Shown here: positions 8,478-17,110 of the stretch, piece after piece
Layout: every line of letters starts with the position of its first letter
Position numbering within the stretch: position 1 is the first letter of the stretch
Assembly: GCA_041166085.1 (NCBI GenBank)
Contig: JBEEFP010000058.1
Coordinates: 1 to 64,000 of the forward strand
Source: JBEEFP01 sp041166085
GTDB taxonomy: Bacteria > Actinomycetota > Acidimicrobiia > Acidimicrobiales > JAFATL01
Direction: 5' to 3'
DNA: 64,000 bases
Program-made: the position numbers and the translations under genes
Notes under the pieces: generated by a model
Seen by the model: only the letters and a program-made list of their open reading frames with translations
The model's database searches: none
What the model was told of the DNA's origin: nothing

Positions 8478-9616
8478 GCGTCTTCGAGCTGGTGCGCCAC
8501 CTTCTCTGCCGACTCGATGTACTCCTCGACCATCTCCAGCACGACCTGGCGGGCCGGGCGCACCGTGTTCATGGCGCCGACGATCTGCCCGACGAAGTAG
8601 TTGGCCAGCTGGTTGGCGCCGCTGCCCTCCTGCGTCGCCGATCGCTGGATGCGCAGCTGGGCCTCGGCCACCAGCGCCGACTGCAGCGGCATGGCGAGCG
8701 TCGGCGGCGCGTCCTCGCGATCCCACTCGTCGGTCCACGCGGTGCGCAGCATGCGGGCCGGCTTGCCGGTGAGGCTGCGGGAGCGGACGGTGTCGCGCGA
8801 CGTGGCGTGGAGGAACTTCTCCTTCACCGCCGGCTGCGTCTCTGCCTCCTCGGTGGTCAGCCACACCGACCCGCACCACACGCCTTCGGCGCCGAGGGCC
8901 ATGGACGCGGCGATCTGACGGCCCCGGCCGATCCCCCCGGCCGCCAGCACCGGCGTCGGCGCGACGGCATCGACCACCTCGGGCACCAGCACCATGGTGG
9001 AGATCTCACCGGTGTGGCCGCCCGCCTCGGTGCCCTGGGCGACGATGATGTCCGCGCCCGCCTGCTGGTGCCGTTCCGCGTGCACACGCGTGCCGGCCAG
9101 CGCGGCGACGAGCACGTCCTCCGAGTGGGCCCGCTCGATGAGGGCGGGCGGGGGCGGACCGAGTGCCGACGCCACGAGCTTCACCTTGTGGGCGAAGGTG
9201 ACGTCGAGGAGGGGCTCGTAGGTCTTGGGCGAGATCGACAGGCCGCCGCCCCGCCACATCTCCCCCGCCATCTCCGCGGGCAGAGGCGGCACGCCGTAGC
9301 GAGCGAGGATGTCGTCGACGAACTCCTGCTGCTCGGCGGGGAGCAGCTGGCGCACCGACTCACGGTTGATCTCGAAGCCGCCCTCGTCGGCGCCCGCGTA
9401 CTTCTGGGGCAGGAGCAGGTCGAGGCCGTAGGGCTTGCCCTTGGTCTCGTCCTCGATCCATCCCAGGTCGATCTCGAGCTGCTTGGGGGAATGCGCCACC
9501 GCCCCCAGCACCCCGAACCCGCCGGCGTTGGTGACCGCCGCCACCACGTCCCGGCAATGGCTGAAGGCCAGGATGGGGAACTCGATCCCGAGCATGTCGC
9601 ACACGCGCGTTCTCAT
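8474..9616 (-). CDS. Nitronate monooxygenase / 2-nitropropane dioxygenase family flavoprotein
   Basis: A 380-residue FMN-dependent TIM-barrel protein. The N-terminal LGIEFPILAFSHCRDVVAAV, AQGTEAGGHTG and AAGGIGRGRQIAASMALGA segments are the characteristic motifs of the NMO/2-NPD/enoyl-reductase-like family. The C-terminal extension of about 60 residues is helical, as in actinobacterial members linked to acyl-CoA metabolism. Known members oxidise nitronates, but many actinobacterial paralogues have no assigned substrate. It is the first gene of a pair with the P450 (four-base overlap). Confidence 0.88.
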   Translation of the reverse strand: MRTRVCDMLGIEFPILAFSHCRDVVAAVTNAGGFGVLGAVAHSPKQLEIDLGWIEDETKGKPYGLDLLLPQKYAGADEGGFEINRESVRQLLPAEQQEFVDDILARYGVPPLPAEMAGEMWRGGGLSISPKTYEPLLDVTFAHKVKLVASALGPPPPALIERAHSEDVLVAALAGTRVHAERHQQAGADIIVAQGTEAGGHTGEISTMVLVPEVVDAVAPTPVLAAGGIGRGRQIAASMALGAEGVWCGSVWLTTEEAETQPAVKEKFLHATSRDTVRSRSLTGKPARMLRTAWTDEWDREDAPPTLAMPLQSALVAEAQLRIQRSATQEGSGANQLANYFVGQIVGAMNTVRPARQVVLEMVEEYIESAEKVAHQLEDA

Positions 9617-9978
9617 GGGACCGAGCGTACGACGCGGGGGCCTGTCAGGCCCCTTCGGCGCCCCTCCACGCCCACCACCCCGGCCAGGGGAGCCCTGGCC
9701 GGAGTGGTGTCTGACTGGAGGGCCAACTTGGCGAGTGCAGAGTGGGCGGGGTCGACGTGGCGACGTCGGCCCCGATGCCCGGGGGAATACAGCAGAGAAC
9801 TCGGCGACGACGTGGGCGGCCGGCACGACAATGCGCGCGGCCAGTCCGTGAGCGGCATGGGTTCTCAGCCGTCTGCAGCACCCCCCTGCTGGCATTCTGT
9901 TCCTGTTGCAGGGGCCATACAAGGACCGGCGTGCAATGCCCGACTTGCCCGCCCCCACCCCAAGGCAGGCAGCTGGGG
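9617..9978. other. Intergenic region without a credible gene
   Basis: 362 bases between the thiolase stop and the nitronate monooxygenase start, both on the minus strand. It holds the hairpin at 9673-9709 and a weaker one overlapping the thiolase stop (9947-9988). Short frames here show no SD, no family resemblance and poor composition. The promoter of the monooxygenase-P450 pair should lie here, but no convincing -35/-10 pair was recognised. Confidence 0.5.
9673..9709. terminator. 17-bp hairpin
   Basis: Arms 9673-9689 and 9693-9709 pair over 17 bp with one mismatch and a 3-base loop. It lies between two minus-strand genes and probably ends the thiolase transcript before the monooxygenase promoter. 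Confidence 0.55.
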
Positions 9979-11175
9979 TCAGGCGGGCGAAGGCGCCTTG
10001 TAGACGGTGACGACGGCGGCACCGCCGAGGCCGATGTTGTGCTGGATGGCGGCCTTGGCTCCGTCGACCTGACGCTTGTCCGCATCGCCGCGGAGCTGCC
10101 ATGTCAGCTCGGAGCACTGGGCCAGGCCCGTGGCACCGAGGGGGTGCCCCTTGGAGATGAGGCCGCCGGACGGGTTCACGACCCACTGGCCGCCGTAGGT
10201 GACGGCGCCCTCGTCGATCAGCTTGCCGGCCATGCCCTCGGGGCACAGACCGAGCGCTTCGTAGGTGATCATCTCGTTGGCGCTGAAGCAATCGTGCAGC
10301 TCGATCACCTGCACGTCCTCCGGGCCCATGCCCGACTCCTCGTACGCCTTCTGCGCGGCGCGACGGGACATGTCGGCGCCCGCGAGGTTGATGCAACTCT
10401 TCTCGCTGAAGGTGCGCTCGTTGTCCGTCGCCATCGCCTGACCCGCGATCTCGACGGCGCGGTCGCGCATGCCGTGCTCGTTGGCGTAGCGCTCGCTGAC
10501 GAGCACGACCGCACCCGCGCCGTCCGACGTCGGGCAGCACTGCAGCTTGGTGAGCGGCTCGTAGACCATCGGTGCGTCGAGGATGTCCTGCAGCGAGTAC
10601 TCGTCGCGGAATTGGCTGTACGGGTTGTTCACCGAGTGACGGTGGTTCTTCTCGCCGATCTTGGCGAACTGCTCTGCGGTCGTCCCGTAGCGCTCCATGT
10701 GCTCGCGCCCGGCGTTGCCGAACACTTGCGCGGCGGGCGGCGAAGGAGCGAAGCCGCGCAGCTCGATCATCTGGGTCAGCTGCTTGGACATCGGTGGCCG
10801 CCGGTCAGGGAACTTCATCCCGAGGCTGCCCTTCTCCATCTTCTCGAAGCCGACGCAGAGGATGACGTCCGCGATGCCGCCGGCGATGAGCTGGCGCCCG
10901 AGGAACAGCGCCGACGAACCCGTCGAGCAGTTGTTGTTGACATTGACGATCGGGATGCCCGTGAGTCCGATCTCGTACAGGCCCTCCTGGCCCGCGGTCG
11001 AGTCGCCGTAGCAGTAGGCGGCGATGGCCTGCTCGATGTCGTCGTAGGCCACGCCCGCGTCCTCGAGCGCCTTGGTGCCGGCTTCCTTCACCATGTCGGG
11101 GTAATCCCACTCCCGGGACCCCGGCTTCTCGAACTTGGTCATGCCGACGCCGGCCACGAACACCTTGTTGGTCAT
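9979..11175 (-). CDS. Thiolase-family protein, SCP-x/lipid-transfer type
   Basis: A 398-residue protein starting at MTNKVFVAGVGMTKF. NNNCSTGSS carries the acyl-accepting Cys83, HDCFSANE supplies the His-Asp region and GGLISKGHPLGATG is the C-terminal thiolase motif. The sequence is closer to the sterol-carrier-protein thiolase (SCP-x) group, often involved in steroid or branched-chain side-chain cleavage, than to biosynthetic acetoacetyl-CoA thiolases. A 12-residue upstream extension exists, but the internal ATG matches the family N-terminus. It diverges from the response regulator across 61 bases. Confidence 0.9.
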   Translation of the reverse strand: MTNKVFVAGVGMTKFEKPGSREWDYPDMVKEAGTKALEDAGVAYDDIEQAIAAYCYGDSTAGQEGLYEIGLTGIPIVNVNNNCSTGSSALFLGRQLIAGGIADVILCVGFEKMEKGSLGMKFPDRRPPMSKQLTQMIELRGFAPSPPAAQVFGNAGREHMERYGTTAEQFAKIGEKNHRHSVNNPYSQFRDEYSLQDILDAPMVYEPLTKLQCCPTSDGAGAVVLVSERYANEHGMRDRAVEIAGQAMATDNERTFSEKSCINLAGADMSRRAAQKAYEESGMGPEDVQVIELHDCFSANEMITYEALGLCPEGMAGKLIDEGAVTYGGQWVVNPSGGLISKGHPLGATGLAQCSELTWQLRGDADKRQVDGAKAAIQHNIGLGGAAVVTVYKAPSPA

Positions 11176-11236
11176 GCCGGGATCCTGCCAGCCACTTTGG
11201 CCTTGGCGCATCTCGCGTGGGCAGAATGTCCCCGGG

Positions 11237-11614
11237 ATGCCCGGGGAGGAGAAGGTTCAGGTCGTGCTCGTCGACGACGAGCCGGACATGCTCATGATGA
11301 TGCGCCTGCACCTGGGCAGGGATGCGCGTTTCGAGATCGTCGCTGAGGCCGGCGACGGACGAGAGGGGCTCGACCGGTGCGCGGAGCTCCAGCCGGACAT
11401 CGTCGTGCTCGACGTGAAGATGCCTGGGATGGACGGCATGACCGCGATGCCGCTCATCCGCGCCGCGTCACCAGCGACCAAGGTCGTGCTCTTCACCGCC
11501 TTCTCCGACCTGGTCGACGTCGAGGAGGTCCGCAGCAACGACGCCGAGCTGCTGGAGAAGAGCGCGCCGCTGCCCTGGCTCATCGAGCGCCTCTTCACGC
11601 TGGCCCGGACCTGA
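11237..11614 (+). CDS. Single-domain response regulator (receiver only)
   Basis: A 125-residue CheY-like protein. D13-D14 form the acidic pocket, D59 in DIVVLDVKMPGMDG is the phospho-acceptor, T87 is in LFTAFS and K108 in LLEKS. No output domain follows, so it must act by protein contact or phosphotransfer. An in-frame upstream extension to 11135 lies mostly in the divergent thiolase and is rejected. It is convergent with the TasA-like gene, with only 7 bases between the two stops. No histidine kinase is adjacent. Confidence 0.88.
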   Translation: MPGEEKVQVVLVDDEPDMLMMMRLHLGRDARFEIVAEAGDGREGLDRCAELQPDIVVLDVKMPGMDGMTAMPLIRAASPATKVVLFTAFSDLVDVEEVRSNDAELLEKSAPLPWLIERLFTLART

Positions 11615-11621
11615 GGCGCGC

Positions 11622-12227
11622 TCAGCCCACCGACCAGTCGAAGTCCACGCCCGCCTTCGCGCCGGGCGACGCGTCGGGCGAGAGCTCGAAGCCGAAGCGG
11701 AAGGTGCGACTGTCGCCCGCGCCGGCCGGAGTGAAGACGTCGAGGCCGTTGCCGGGGCCGTGGGCGGCCGCGAACCCGTCGACGCCGCCGTCGTAGAGCG
11801 AACGCTCGGGGATGAACCCGTTGCACGAGCCGAAGCCGCCGCCCCGTCCCACGTCGAGGGTCATGTTCATGCCGCGGACCAGCGCGCCGGTGGCCCGCGC
11901 GGCCAGGGCCACGGGAGCCTGACCGTGCACGCCCGCGTAGGTGACGGTGATGCAGTTCTCGTAGCGCTGCCCCGGCACCATGGCCGGGACGTCGAACAGG
12001 CTGCGGTCGACGTCGTCGTCGCGGAGCGACACCGCGCCGGAGCGGAAGTTGCCAGTGGCGTCGGTGCCGGTGCGGAAGGCATCGCCGGACCGGTTGACGA
12101 CCAGGAAGCTGATGAGCAGCACGGTGGCGGCCGCGGCCAGCAGCCGCACCAGCGACCGCGTCCCGTCGACCGGCTCGTCGTCGTCAGACAGGTCGTCGGG
12201 TTCCACCGGGGTCATGACGGACGTCAT
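11622..12227 (-). CDS. TasA/CalY (camelysin)-like surface protein, second copy
   Basis: A 201-residue protein. A short acidic cytoplasmic leader precedes a membrane/signal segment (LLAAAATVLLISFLVV). Then comes the family-typical run in which TGNFRSGAVSLRDDD matches the N-x-FxAGTVxLxDDD block, followed by MVPGQRYENCITVTYAG. Camelysin/TasA proteins are SipW-processed, and in Bacillus they form biofilm fibres. The start overlaps the stop of the upstream GGDEF-EAL fusion gene (ATGA), implying translational coupling. It is shorter in conserved blocks and more diverged than the copy at 16395. It is the last gene of this minus-strand operon. Confidence 0.78.
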   Translation of the reverse strand: MTSVMTPVEPDDLSDDDEPVDGTRSLVRLLAAAATVLLISFLVVNRSGDAFRTGTDATGNFRSGAVSLRDDDVDRSLFDVPAMVPGQRYENCITVTYAGVHGQAPVALAARATGALVRGMNMTLDVGRGGGFGSCNGFIPERSLYDGGVDGFAAAHGPGNGLDVFTPAGAGDSRTFRFGFELSPDASPGAKAGVDFDWSVG

Positions 12228-15109
12228 GCCGTCACCGTCGATCGGTCAGGCCGGGCCGCGACACGCGGGCGGCGCTTCGGACCCAGCAGCGCGGTGACCT
12301 CGGGTTCGGGCATCGGCATGTGGAACCAGTAGCCCTGCATCGAATCGCACTCCAGCAGTCGGAGCTCCTCGGCCTGCTCGGCCGACTCCACACCCTCGGC
12401 CACCACCTCGATCCCGAGATCGCGTGCGAGGGTGATCATCGACTTGAGGATGGCGCGATTGCGGGTGTCGTCGGCGCCGTGCAGGAAGCTCTTGTCGATC
12501 TTGAGGATGTCGACCTTGAAGCGCTTGAGGTAGCTCATCGAGGCCTGCCCCTGGCCGAAGTCGTCGATGGCGAGACGCACCCCGAGGGCACGCACCGCGG
12601 CCAGTTGGTCGCGGGACTCTTCGCCGGCCAGGACGCGCTCGGTCATCTCGAGGGTGAGGCGCCGAGGGTCGAAGCCGGTGGCGGCCAGCACCCCTTCCAG
12701 CTCTGCGATGAACCCCTGTCGGGCCAGCTGACGCGGCGAGACGTTCACCGAGACGGAGAGGCGACGGCCCGGGAAGCGATCGGTCCACACACGGCCCTGG
12801 CGGCACGCCTGCTCGAGGACCCAGTGGCCGACCTCGTTGATGATGCCGGAGTCCTCGGCCAGCGGGATGAAGTCGTCCGGACCGACGAGCCCGCGCTGGG
12901 GATGACGCCAGCGCACGAGCGCCTCGACGCCGGTGATGCGGCCGCGCCGCACCGATCCGATGGGCTGGAACACGAGCGTCAGCTCGTCGCGCTCGACGGC
13001 CCGCCGTAGCTCTGTCTCCATCTGCATGCGCTCGACCGTTGCCCCGTCCAGCTCGGGCGACCAGAACTGCCAGTTGGCCGGCCCCCGCGACTTGGCCTTG
13101 TACATGGCGACGTCCGCCCGCCGCATGAGCTCGCCAGCGCCTACCGAGCTGCCCTCGGAGACCGCGATGCCGACACTCGTCGAGATCGCCACCTCGTTGC
13201 GGCCGAGACGGAACGGCGCGGACAGCGACTTGCAGATGCGCTCGGCCAGCTTCTCGGCGCGCGCCTCCTTGTCGACGTCGGGCATGAGGACCGTGAACTC
13301 GTCACCGCCGATGCGGGCCACCAGCGTTCCCGAGCGGACGGCCCGCCCGAGCCGACCGGCCACCGCGATGAGCAGGTCGTCGCCAACCTCGTGGCCCAGG
13401 GTGTCGTTGACGGCCTTGAAGCGGTCGAGGTCGAGGAACATCACCGCCACTCGCTGGCCGGGACGCGCGTCGCGGAGCGACGCGGTGAGCCGCTGGGAGA
13501 AGTACTCGCGGTTGGGGAGACCCGACAGGGCGTCGTGGTACGCCTGGTGCTCGAGGCGCTGGTGGGCGTCCTGGAGCTGACCGAGCAGGGTGCCGTTGCG
13601 CAGGGCCACGCCCGCCTGCCCCGCCAGCAGCTCGAGGCACTCGACCTGCGCCTTGGAGGCCGGCGCGCGCAGTCCGCCCCGGAGGACGGCCACCGCGTTG
13701 TCGACGCCGCGGATGGGCGTGGCGACGACGCACACGTCGCGTCGGGTGAGCACGGCACTGGCGCCGTCGCTCCACGCCGCGTCCGCCGCCCCTTCGGGGC
13801 CGCCCGGATCCGGCAGCTCGATGTCGCCTGCGGCCGCCGCGACCGTCCAACCGGCGCGGTCGTCATAGCGACAGACGTCGACAGCGTCGAAGCCGAGCTC
13901 GTGCGCAGCGCGTGTCAGCTCGGTGACGACCTCGCCACCCAGCTGGTTGATGCGCCTTCCGGCGTCCACCACCCGCTCGAGCAACTGTCCACGGGTCGTC
14001 GCGGCCAGCTTCGCTCGCCGTTGTCCAGCGATGGCGCCCACCAGCTGCTCGGAGAGGTACGCGCCGGGCACCGCGACCATGAGGACGACGCCAATGCGCT
14101 GCACGAGGTCCTGCAGCTGGGCGAGGAACGCGGCCTGCATGACGCTGCCGCCGGGCCCGGTGACCGGCGCCAGCTCGCGCGCCATGTAGAGCGCGCTGAC
14201 GGCCGCCCACGTCAACACCGCGCCGCGGAGGCGATAGCGCAATGCACCTTCGAGCACGGGCACGACGAGCAGCGCCCACATGAGCGAGTCGCTCACCGGC
14301 CGCAGCTCGGTGACGATGAAGAGGGTGATGGCCGCGTCGATCGCGAGCTCCACGACTCCCGTCGCCGCCGCGAGCCGGGAGTGGGGTCGCTGACCAGCCC
14401 GTAGCGACAGCAGGTTGACGGCCGCGATGACGACGGCAACGCCGCCGGCGCGGGCCCAGCCCGGGCCGGGGAGGCCCGCGCTGTGGCCGCTGACCTGCAC
14501 GACGAGCACCGCGGCGGCGAGGGCACGGAGGCGGCGCAGGGCAGCGCTGACGGCGGGCGTGGGATCGTCGGCTGGACGGGCGGCGCGGGCAACACCGCGT
14601 CGCGCCGTCCGGCGCCGGAGGGCACCCACGAGAGGGGCGGCCGTGAGTCCGGCCGCCGCGACGGTGACGAGAACCCACAGCAAGAAGGCGGTGCTGCCGC
14701 CTTCAGACCGCCACAGGAAGGGACGGCCGATCTCGGGCACCACCAAGCGGCCGACGCCCTCGATGCGGTCGCTTGTCAGCGTCCGCACCGCAGCATCGGG
14801 GCTGTCGCCTCGCACCGTGTAGCTGCCGTCCGTCGCGACCGCGGTGATGCGGCGCGTCACCAGGCGACCGCCGTCGCGGAACGCGACAACCGTGCCCTTC
14901 TCGAGGACGACGGGACCGGGGGCGGCGATGAGCACGGTGTCACCAGGAGCCAGGCTCGGATCCATGGCGTCCGACGTGACCAACACCGGCGTCCAGTGGA
15001 AGAGCGCGGCGGGCGCCGCGACCCACACTGCGAGGGCGGCGACCACGGAGACGTAGAGCCACGCCACGAGCGACAGCGTGGAAAGGGCGCGGCGTGCGGC
15101 CTGGGTCAT
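12224..15109 (-). CDS. Degenerate SipW-like signal peptidase domain fused to a membrane GAF-GGDEF-EAL protein
   Basis: A 961-residue protein. Residues ~1-130 align with SipW/S26B signal peptidases (VTSDAMDPSLAPGDTVL, then LVTRRITAV, then YTVRGDSP). The nucleophile Ser is Ala48 (SDAM instead of SGSM) and the general-base His is Arg86 (TRRI instead of THRI), so no peptidase activity is expected. A multi-pass membrane region (~135-380), a GAF-like domain (~390-535), GGDEF (601-605, ARIGGDEF) and EAL (729-731) follow. The EAL domain keeps the IDDFG, LKIDK and EGVE residues, so both output domains look intact. ATGA overlaps couple it to the active SipW-like gene upstream and the TasA-like gene downstream. 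It probably senses envelope or secretion state and sets c-di-GMP; this is inference. Confidence 0.88.
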   Translation of the reverse strand: MTQAARRALSTLSLVAWLYVSVVAALAVWVAAPAALFHWTPVLVTSDAMDPSLAPGDTVLIAAPGPVVLEKGTVVAFRDGGRLVTRRITAVATDGSYTVRGDSPDAAVRTLTSDRIEGVGRLVVPEIGRPFLWRSEGGSTAFLLWVLVTVAAAGLTAAPLVGALRRRTARRGVARAARPADDPTPAVSAALRRLRALAAAVLVVQVSGHSAGLPGPGWARAGGVAVVIAAVNLLSLRAGQRPHSRLAAATGVVELAIDAAITLFIVTELRPVSDSLMWALLVVPVLEGALRYRLRGAVLTWAAVSALYMARELAPVTGPGGSVMQAAFLAQLQDLVQRIGVVLMVAVPGAYLSEQLVGAIAGQRRAKLAATTRGQLLERVVDAGRRINQLGGEVVTELTRAAHELGFDAVDVCRYDDRAGWTVAAAAGDIELPDPGGPEGAADAAWSDGASAVLTRRDVCVVATPIRGVDNAVAVLRGGLRAPASKAQVECLELLAGQAGVALRNGTLLGQLQDAHQRLEHQAYHDALSGLPNREYFSQRLTASLRDARPGQRVAVMFLDLDRFKAVNDTLGHEVGDDLLIAVAGRLGRAVRSGTLVARIGGDEFTVLMPDVDKEARAEKLAERICKSLSAPFRLGRNEVAISTSVGIAVSEGSSVGAGELMRRADVAMYKAKSRGPANWQFWSPELDGATVERMQMETELRRAVERDELTLVFQPIGSVRRGRITGVEALVRWRHPQRGLVGPDDFIPLAEDSGIINEVGHWVLEQACRQGRVWTDRFPGRRLSVSVNVSPRQLARQGFIAELEGVLAATGFDPRRLTLEMTERVLAGEESRDQLAAVRALGVRLAIDDFGQGQASMSYLKRFKVDILKIDKSFLHGADDTRNRAILKSMITLARDLGIEVVAEGVESAEQAEELRLLECDSMQGYWFHMPMPEPEVTALLGPKRRPRVAARPDRSTVTA

Positions 15110-16365
15110 GACAGCACCACCGATGCCGAGTGCTGGGTGGTGTCGAAGCCCAGCCACATGCTGTCGGCCGAGCCGGCGGCGTCGACCACGACCTTGACGG
15201 CCAGGCTCTGGTTGCCCGGGACGTGGATGGAAACGGCGCCGAAGTCAAAGACGGTCGAAACGAAGGTGGAGAGCCCACCGCTCCAGCCCGACGGGCGGTC
15301 GACGGTCGCGCTGGCCTGGAGCGAGCACGACGCCGCGATCGGCGGGTCGTCGCAGACGTAGACGCCGGCGAGCATCCTGCCCGCGCCGTTCGTCGCGAAG
15401 TTCCGCAAGGCCGTCGGGATGCTCAAGCGCAGCGACCCGTCGATGTTCGTTGCGCCTGGCGAGGCGACCGCCGACCACAGCTGCGACTTGGTCGCGCTCG
15501 TCTCGGCCAGGCCGAGGACGGTGGGGTCGATGGTGAGCCCGGGATCGGCGTTGCGATCGGTGTCGTAGTTCGGCAGCGCACCGCTGTACGACGACGGTGT
15601 CGTTCCCAACCGGAGGTAGGACGCCGACACGCTGCTGGCCCCTTCATTGCTGGCGTCGAGGTACCACGAGGTCCACGAGGCGGCCGCGGTCATGGTGCTG
15701 GTGCCGTTGCCGGTGGGCGCGACCCAGGCCGCGTGGGCGCCGGGCAGCGCGGCCAGCGCCCCCGCCAACTGGAGCGCCACGACCGCGCCGATGGCCTTGC
15801 GGATGTCTCTGGTGCGGTTCCGTGCCAGGGGTTGGCGCTGTATCGCACCCGAGACGGCACTGGTACGGCGGGGGCGGGCGGCCAGTCCCCAATGGGCCGT
15901 CCAGACGAGGGCGGCCACGGCGCCCGCCACGCCGAGGAGGCCAGGGAGATCGCCCTCCTGGGCGAGAACGGTGACCAGGCCGATGCGGGGGACGACGGCC
16001 CGGCCGGTGGCGACGATGCGATCGGCGGTGAGACGACGCGGGTCGGCGCTCTGGTTCGCGTCGCCCTTCGTGGCGTAGGTGCCGTCGTCGAGGGCGACCC
16101 TGATGCGGTGGGTCACGAGGCCGCGCTCGGGGTCGTGGAACATGACGACCGTTCCGGGCCCGAGCGGCTTGTCCCGGTAGGGCTCGGACAGCACGACGTC
16201 GCCCCGGTGCAACGCCGGCTCCATCGACCCGGAGGTGATGACGGCTGACTTCCAGCCGAGGACGAGCGGGGTCACGACGGCGAGAACCACGAGCCAGGCC
16301 AGGCCGGCCAGCACCGCGAGGGCACTGAGACCGGCGCCGAACCGTGCCGTGCGCGTCGGGGACAT
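15106..16365 (-). CDS. SipW-type signal peptidase I fused to a secreted C-terminal domain
   Basis: A 419-residue protein. A membrane anchor (~13-37) leads into the S26B peptidase domain, with nucleophile Ser47 in TSGSMEP, general base His86 in THRI and KGDAN near residue 102. All are intact, as in ER-type/SipW peptidases that process TasA. A second membrane segment (~140-163) is followed by another hydrophobic segment (~188-210) ending AHA/A, a signal-peptidase-type cleavage site after residue 212. The ~207-residue exodomain begins AWVAPTGNGTSTMTAA and resembles the start of SipW-dependent substrates. The enzyme may therefore process its own tail. The stop overlaps the next start (ATGA). Confidence 0.87.
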   Translation of the reverse strand: MSPTRTARFGAGLSALAVLAGLAWLVVLAVVTPLVLGWKSAVITSGSMEPALHRGDVVLSEPYRDKPLGPGTVVMFHDPERGLVTHRIRVALDDGTYATKGDANQSADPRRLTADRIVATGRAVVPRIGLVTVLAQEGDLPGLLGVAGAVAALVWTAHWGLAARPRRTSAVSGAIQRQPLARNRTRDIRKAIGAVVALQLAGALAALPGAHAAWVAPTGNGTSTMTAAASWTSWYLDASNEGASSVSASYLRLGTTPSSYSGALPNYDTDRNADPGLTIDPTVLGLAETSATKSQLWSAVASPGATNIDGSLRLSIPTALRNFATNGAGRMLAGVYVCDDPPIAASCSLQASATVDRPSGWSGGLSTFVSTVFDFGAVSIHVPGNQSLAVKVVVDAAGSADSMWLGFDTTQHSASVVLS

Positions 16366-16394
16366 GAGCGGAGCAGACCGTCCGTTCCGGCGAC

Positions 16395-17003
16395 TTAGGT
16401 GTTCTGTGCTTCCCAGGTGAAGGCGGCCGAGGCCGTCTTGCCCTGGGCGAGGTTGTTGTCCTGCAGGGTCACGGTGACGCGGTAGCTCCGCGTCGACGGA
16501 TTGGTCGCGCCGGTGAATCCACCGAGCCCGTTGCTGTAATCGGTGCGGGCAGCGCCGAAGGCGGCAAGCGTGCTGTTGTCGAGGTTCGAGCCGAGGGTGA
16601 ACCCCGTGCAGTCGAGCGAAGCTCCGCCGGTCGCGCCGGTCCCGATGTCGACGGTGGTGTCGAGGTAGGCGGCGAGCCCGGTGCCGCCGACCGTGCCGTA
16701 GAGCTTCACGTCGGCGGCGAGCGAACCGGTGTAGGTGACGTTGACGCACTTGGTCGCCGTGTCCCCCGGCTTCATGCCGGTGAGGTTGAACATGACGCTG
16801 CCGGCGTCGTCGTCGGCCAAGGTGACCGTGCCGGCGGTGAAGGTGTTGGAGCCATTGGCAGTGCTGGCCGTGAAGGCGGCACGCGAGCCGGTGACCACGA
16901 GGAGACTCATCACGAGGAGTCCGACCGCCACCGCCCCCAGGCGGGTGAGCAGGCCGAGCGCGCCGCCGCGTCTCGAGCCGCTGGACTCGTCGGTGGTCTC
17001 CAT
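16395..17003 (-). CDS. TasA/CalY (camelysin)-like surface protein, first copy
   Basis: A 202-residue protein with a strong SD (gaggagg) before the ATG. After a hydrophilic leader, a membrane/signal segment (GAVAVGLLVMSLLVV) ends at GSRA/AF. The family block follows, with NTFTAGTVTLADDDAG, MFNLTGMKPGD and CVNVTYTGS. The remainder is beta-rich with one further Cys, as expected for a secreted fibre subunit. Family knowledge says such proteins need a SipW-type peptidase, which is encoded 29 bases downstream. It is the first gene of the operon, so it is probably the most strongly translated. Confidence 0.88.
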   Translation of the reverse strand: METTDESSGSRRGGALGLLTRLGAVAVGLLVMSLLVVTGSRAAFTASTANGSNTFTAGTVTLADDDAGSVMFNLTGMKPGDTATKCVNVTYTGSLAADVKLYGTVGGTGLAAYLDTTVDIGTGATGGASLDCTGFTLGSNLDNSTLAAFGAARTDYSNGLGGFTGATNPSTRSYRVTVTLQDNNLAQGKTASAAFTWEAQNT

Positions 17004-17110
17004 GAAGCGTCCTCCTCGTTGCCGAACATCTGGGTATCGGGGTTGACAACCACGCTCTGTAGGCAGCTACGGGCAAACCGCCCGACGGGACTACGAGTCA
17101 ATGGGCACCC
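17004..17110. promoter_or_regulatory. Divergent promoter region between the TasA-like operon and the serine hydrolase
   Basis: On the plus strand TTGACA at 17043-17048 is a good -35 hexamer, but no clear -10 follows at normal spacing. On the minus strand a TACA (17058-17061), 16 bases, then CCCGATAC (17034-17041) resembles a sigma28/WhiG-type promoter for the TasA-like gene. Both assignments are tentative. Confidence 0.3.

Noticed and set aside
9613..9978. Short minus- and plus-strand frames in the 362-base gap
   Set aside because: No SD, no family-like motifs and arginine/proline-rich composition typical of shadow frames in GC-rich DNA.
17066..17110. gggcaaacc followed by a short stem, resembling the start of a c-di-GMP-I riboswitch before the serine hydrolase
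   Set aside because: The second conserved half (gacgcaaagcc) is absent and the stem does not extend to a GEMM fold; the nine-base match is probably chance.
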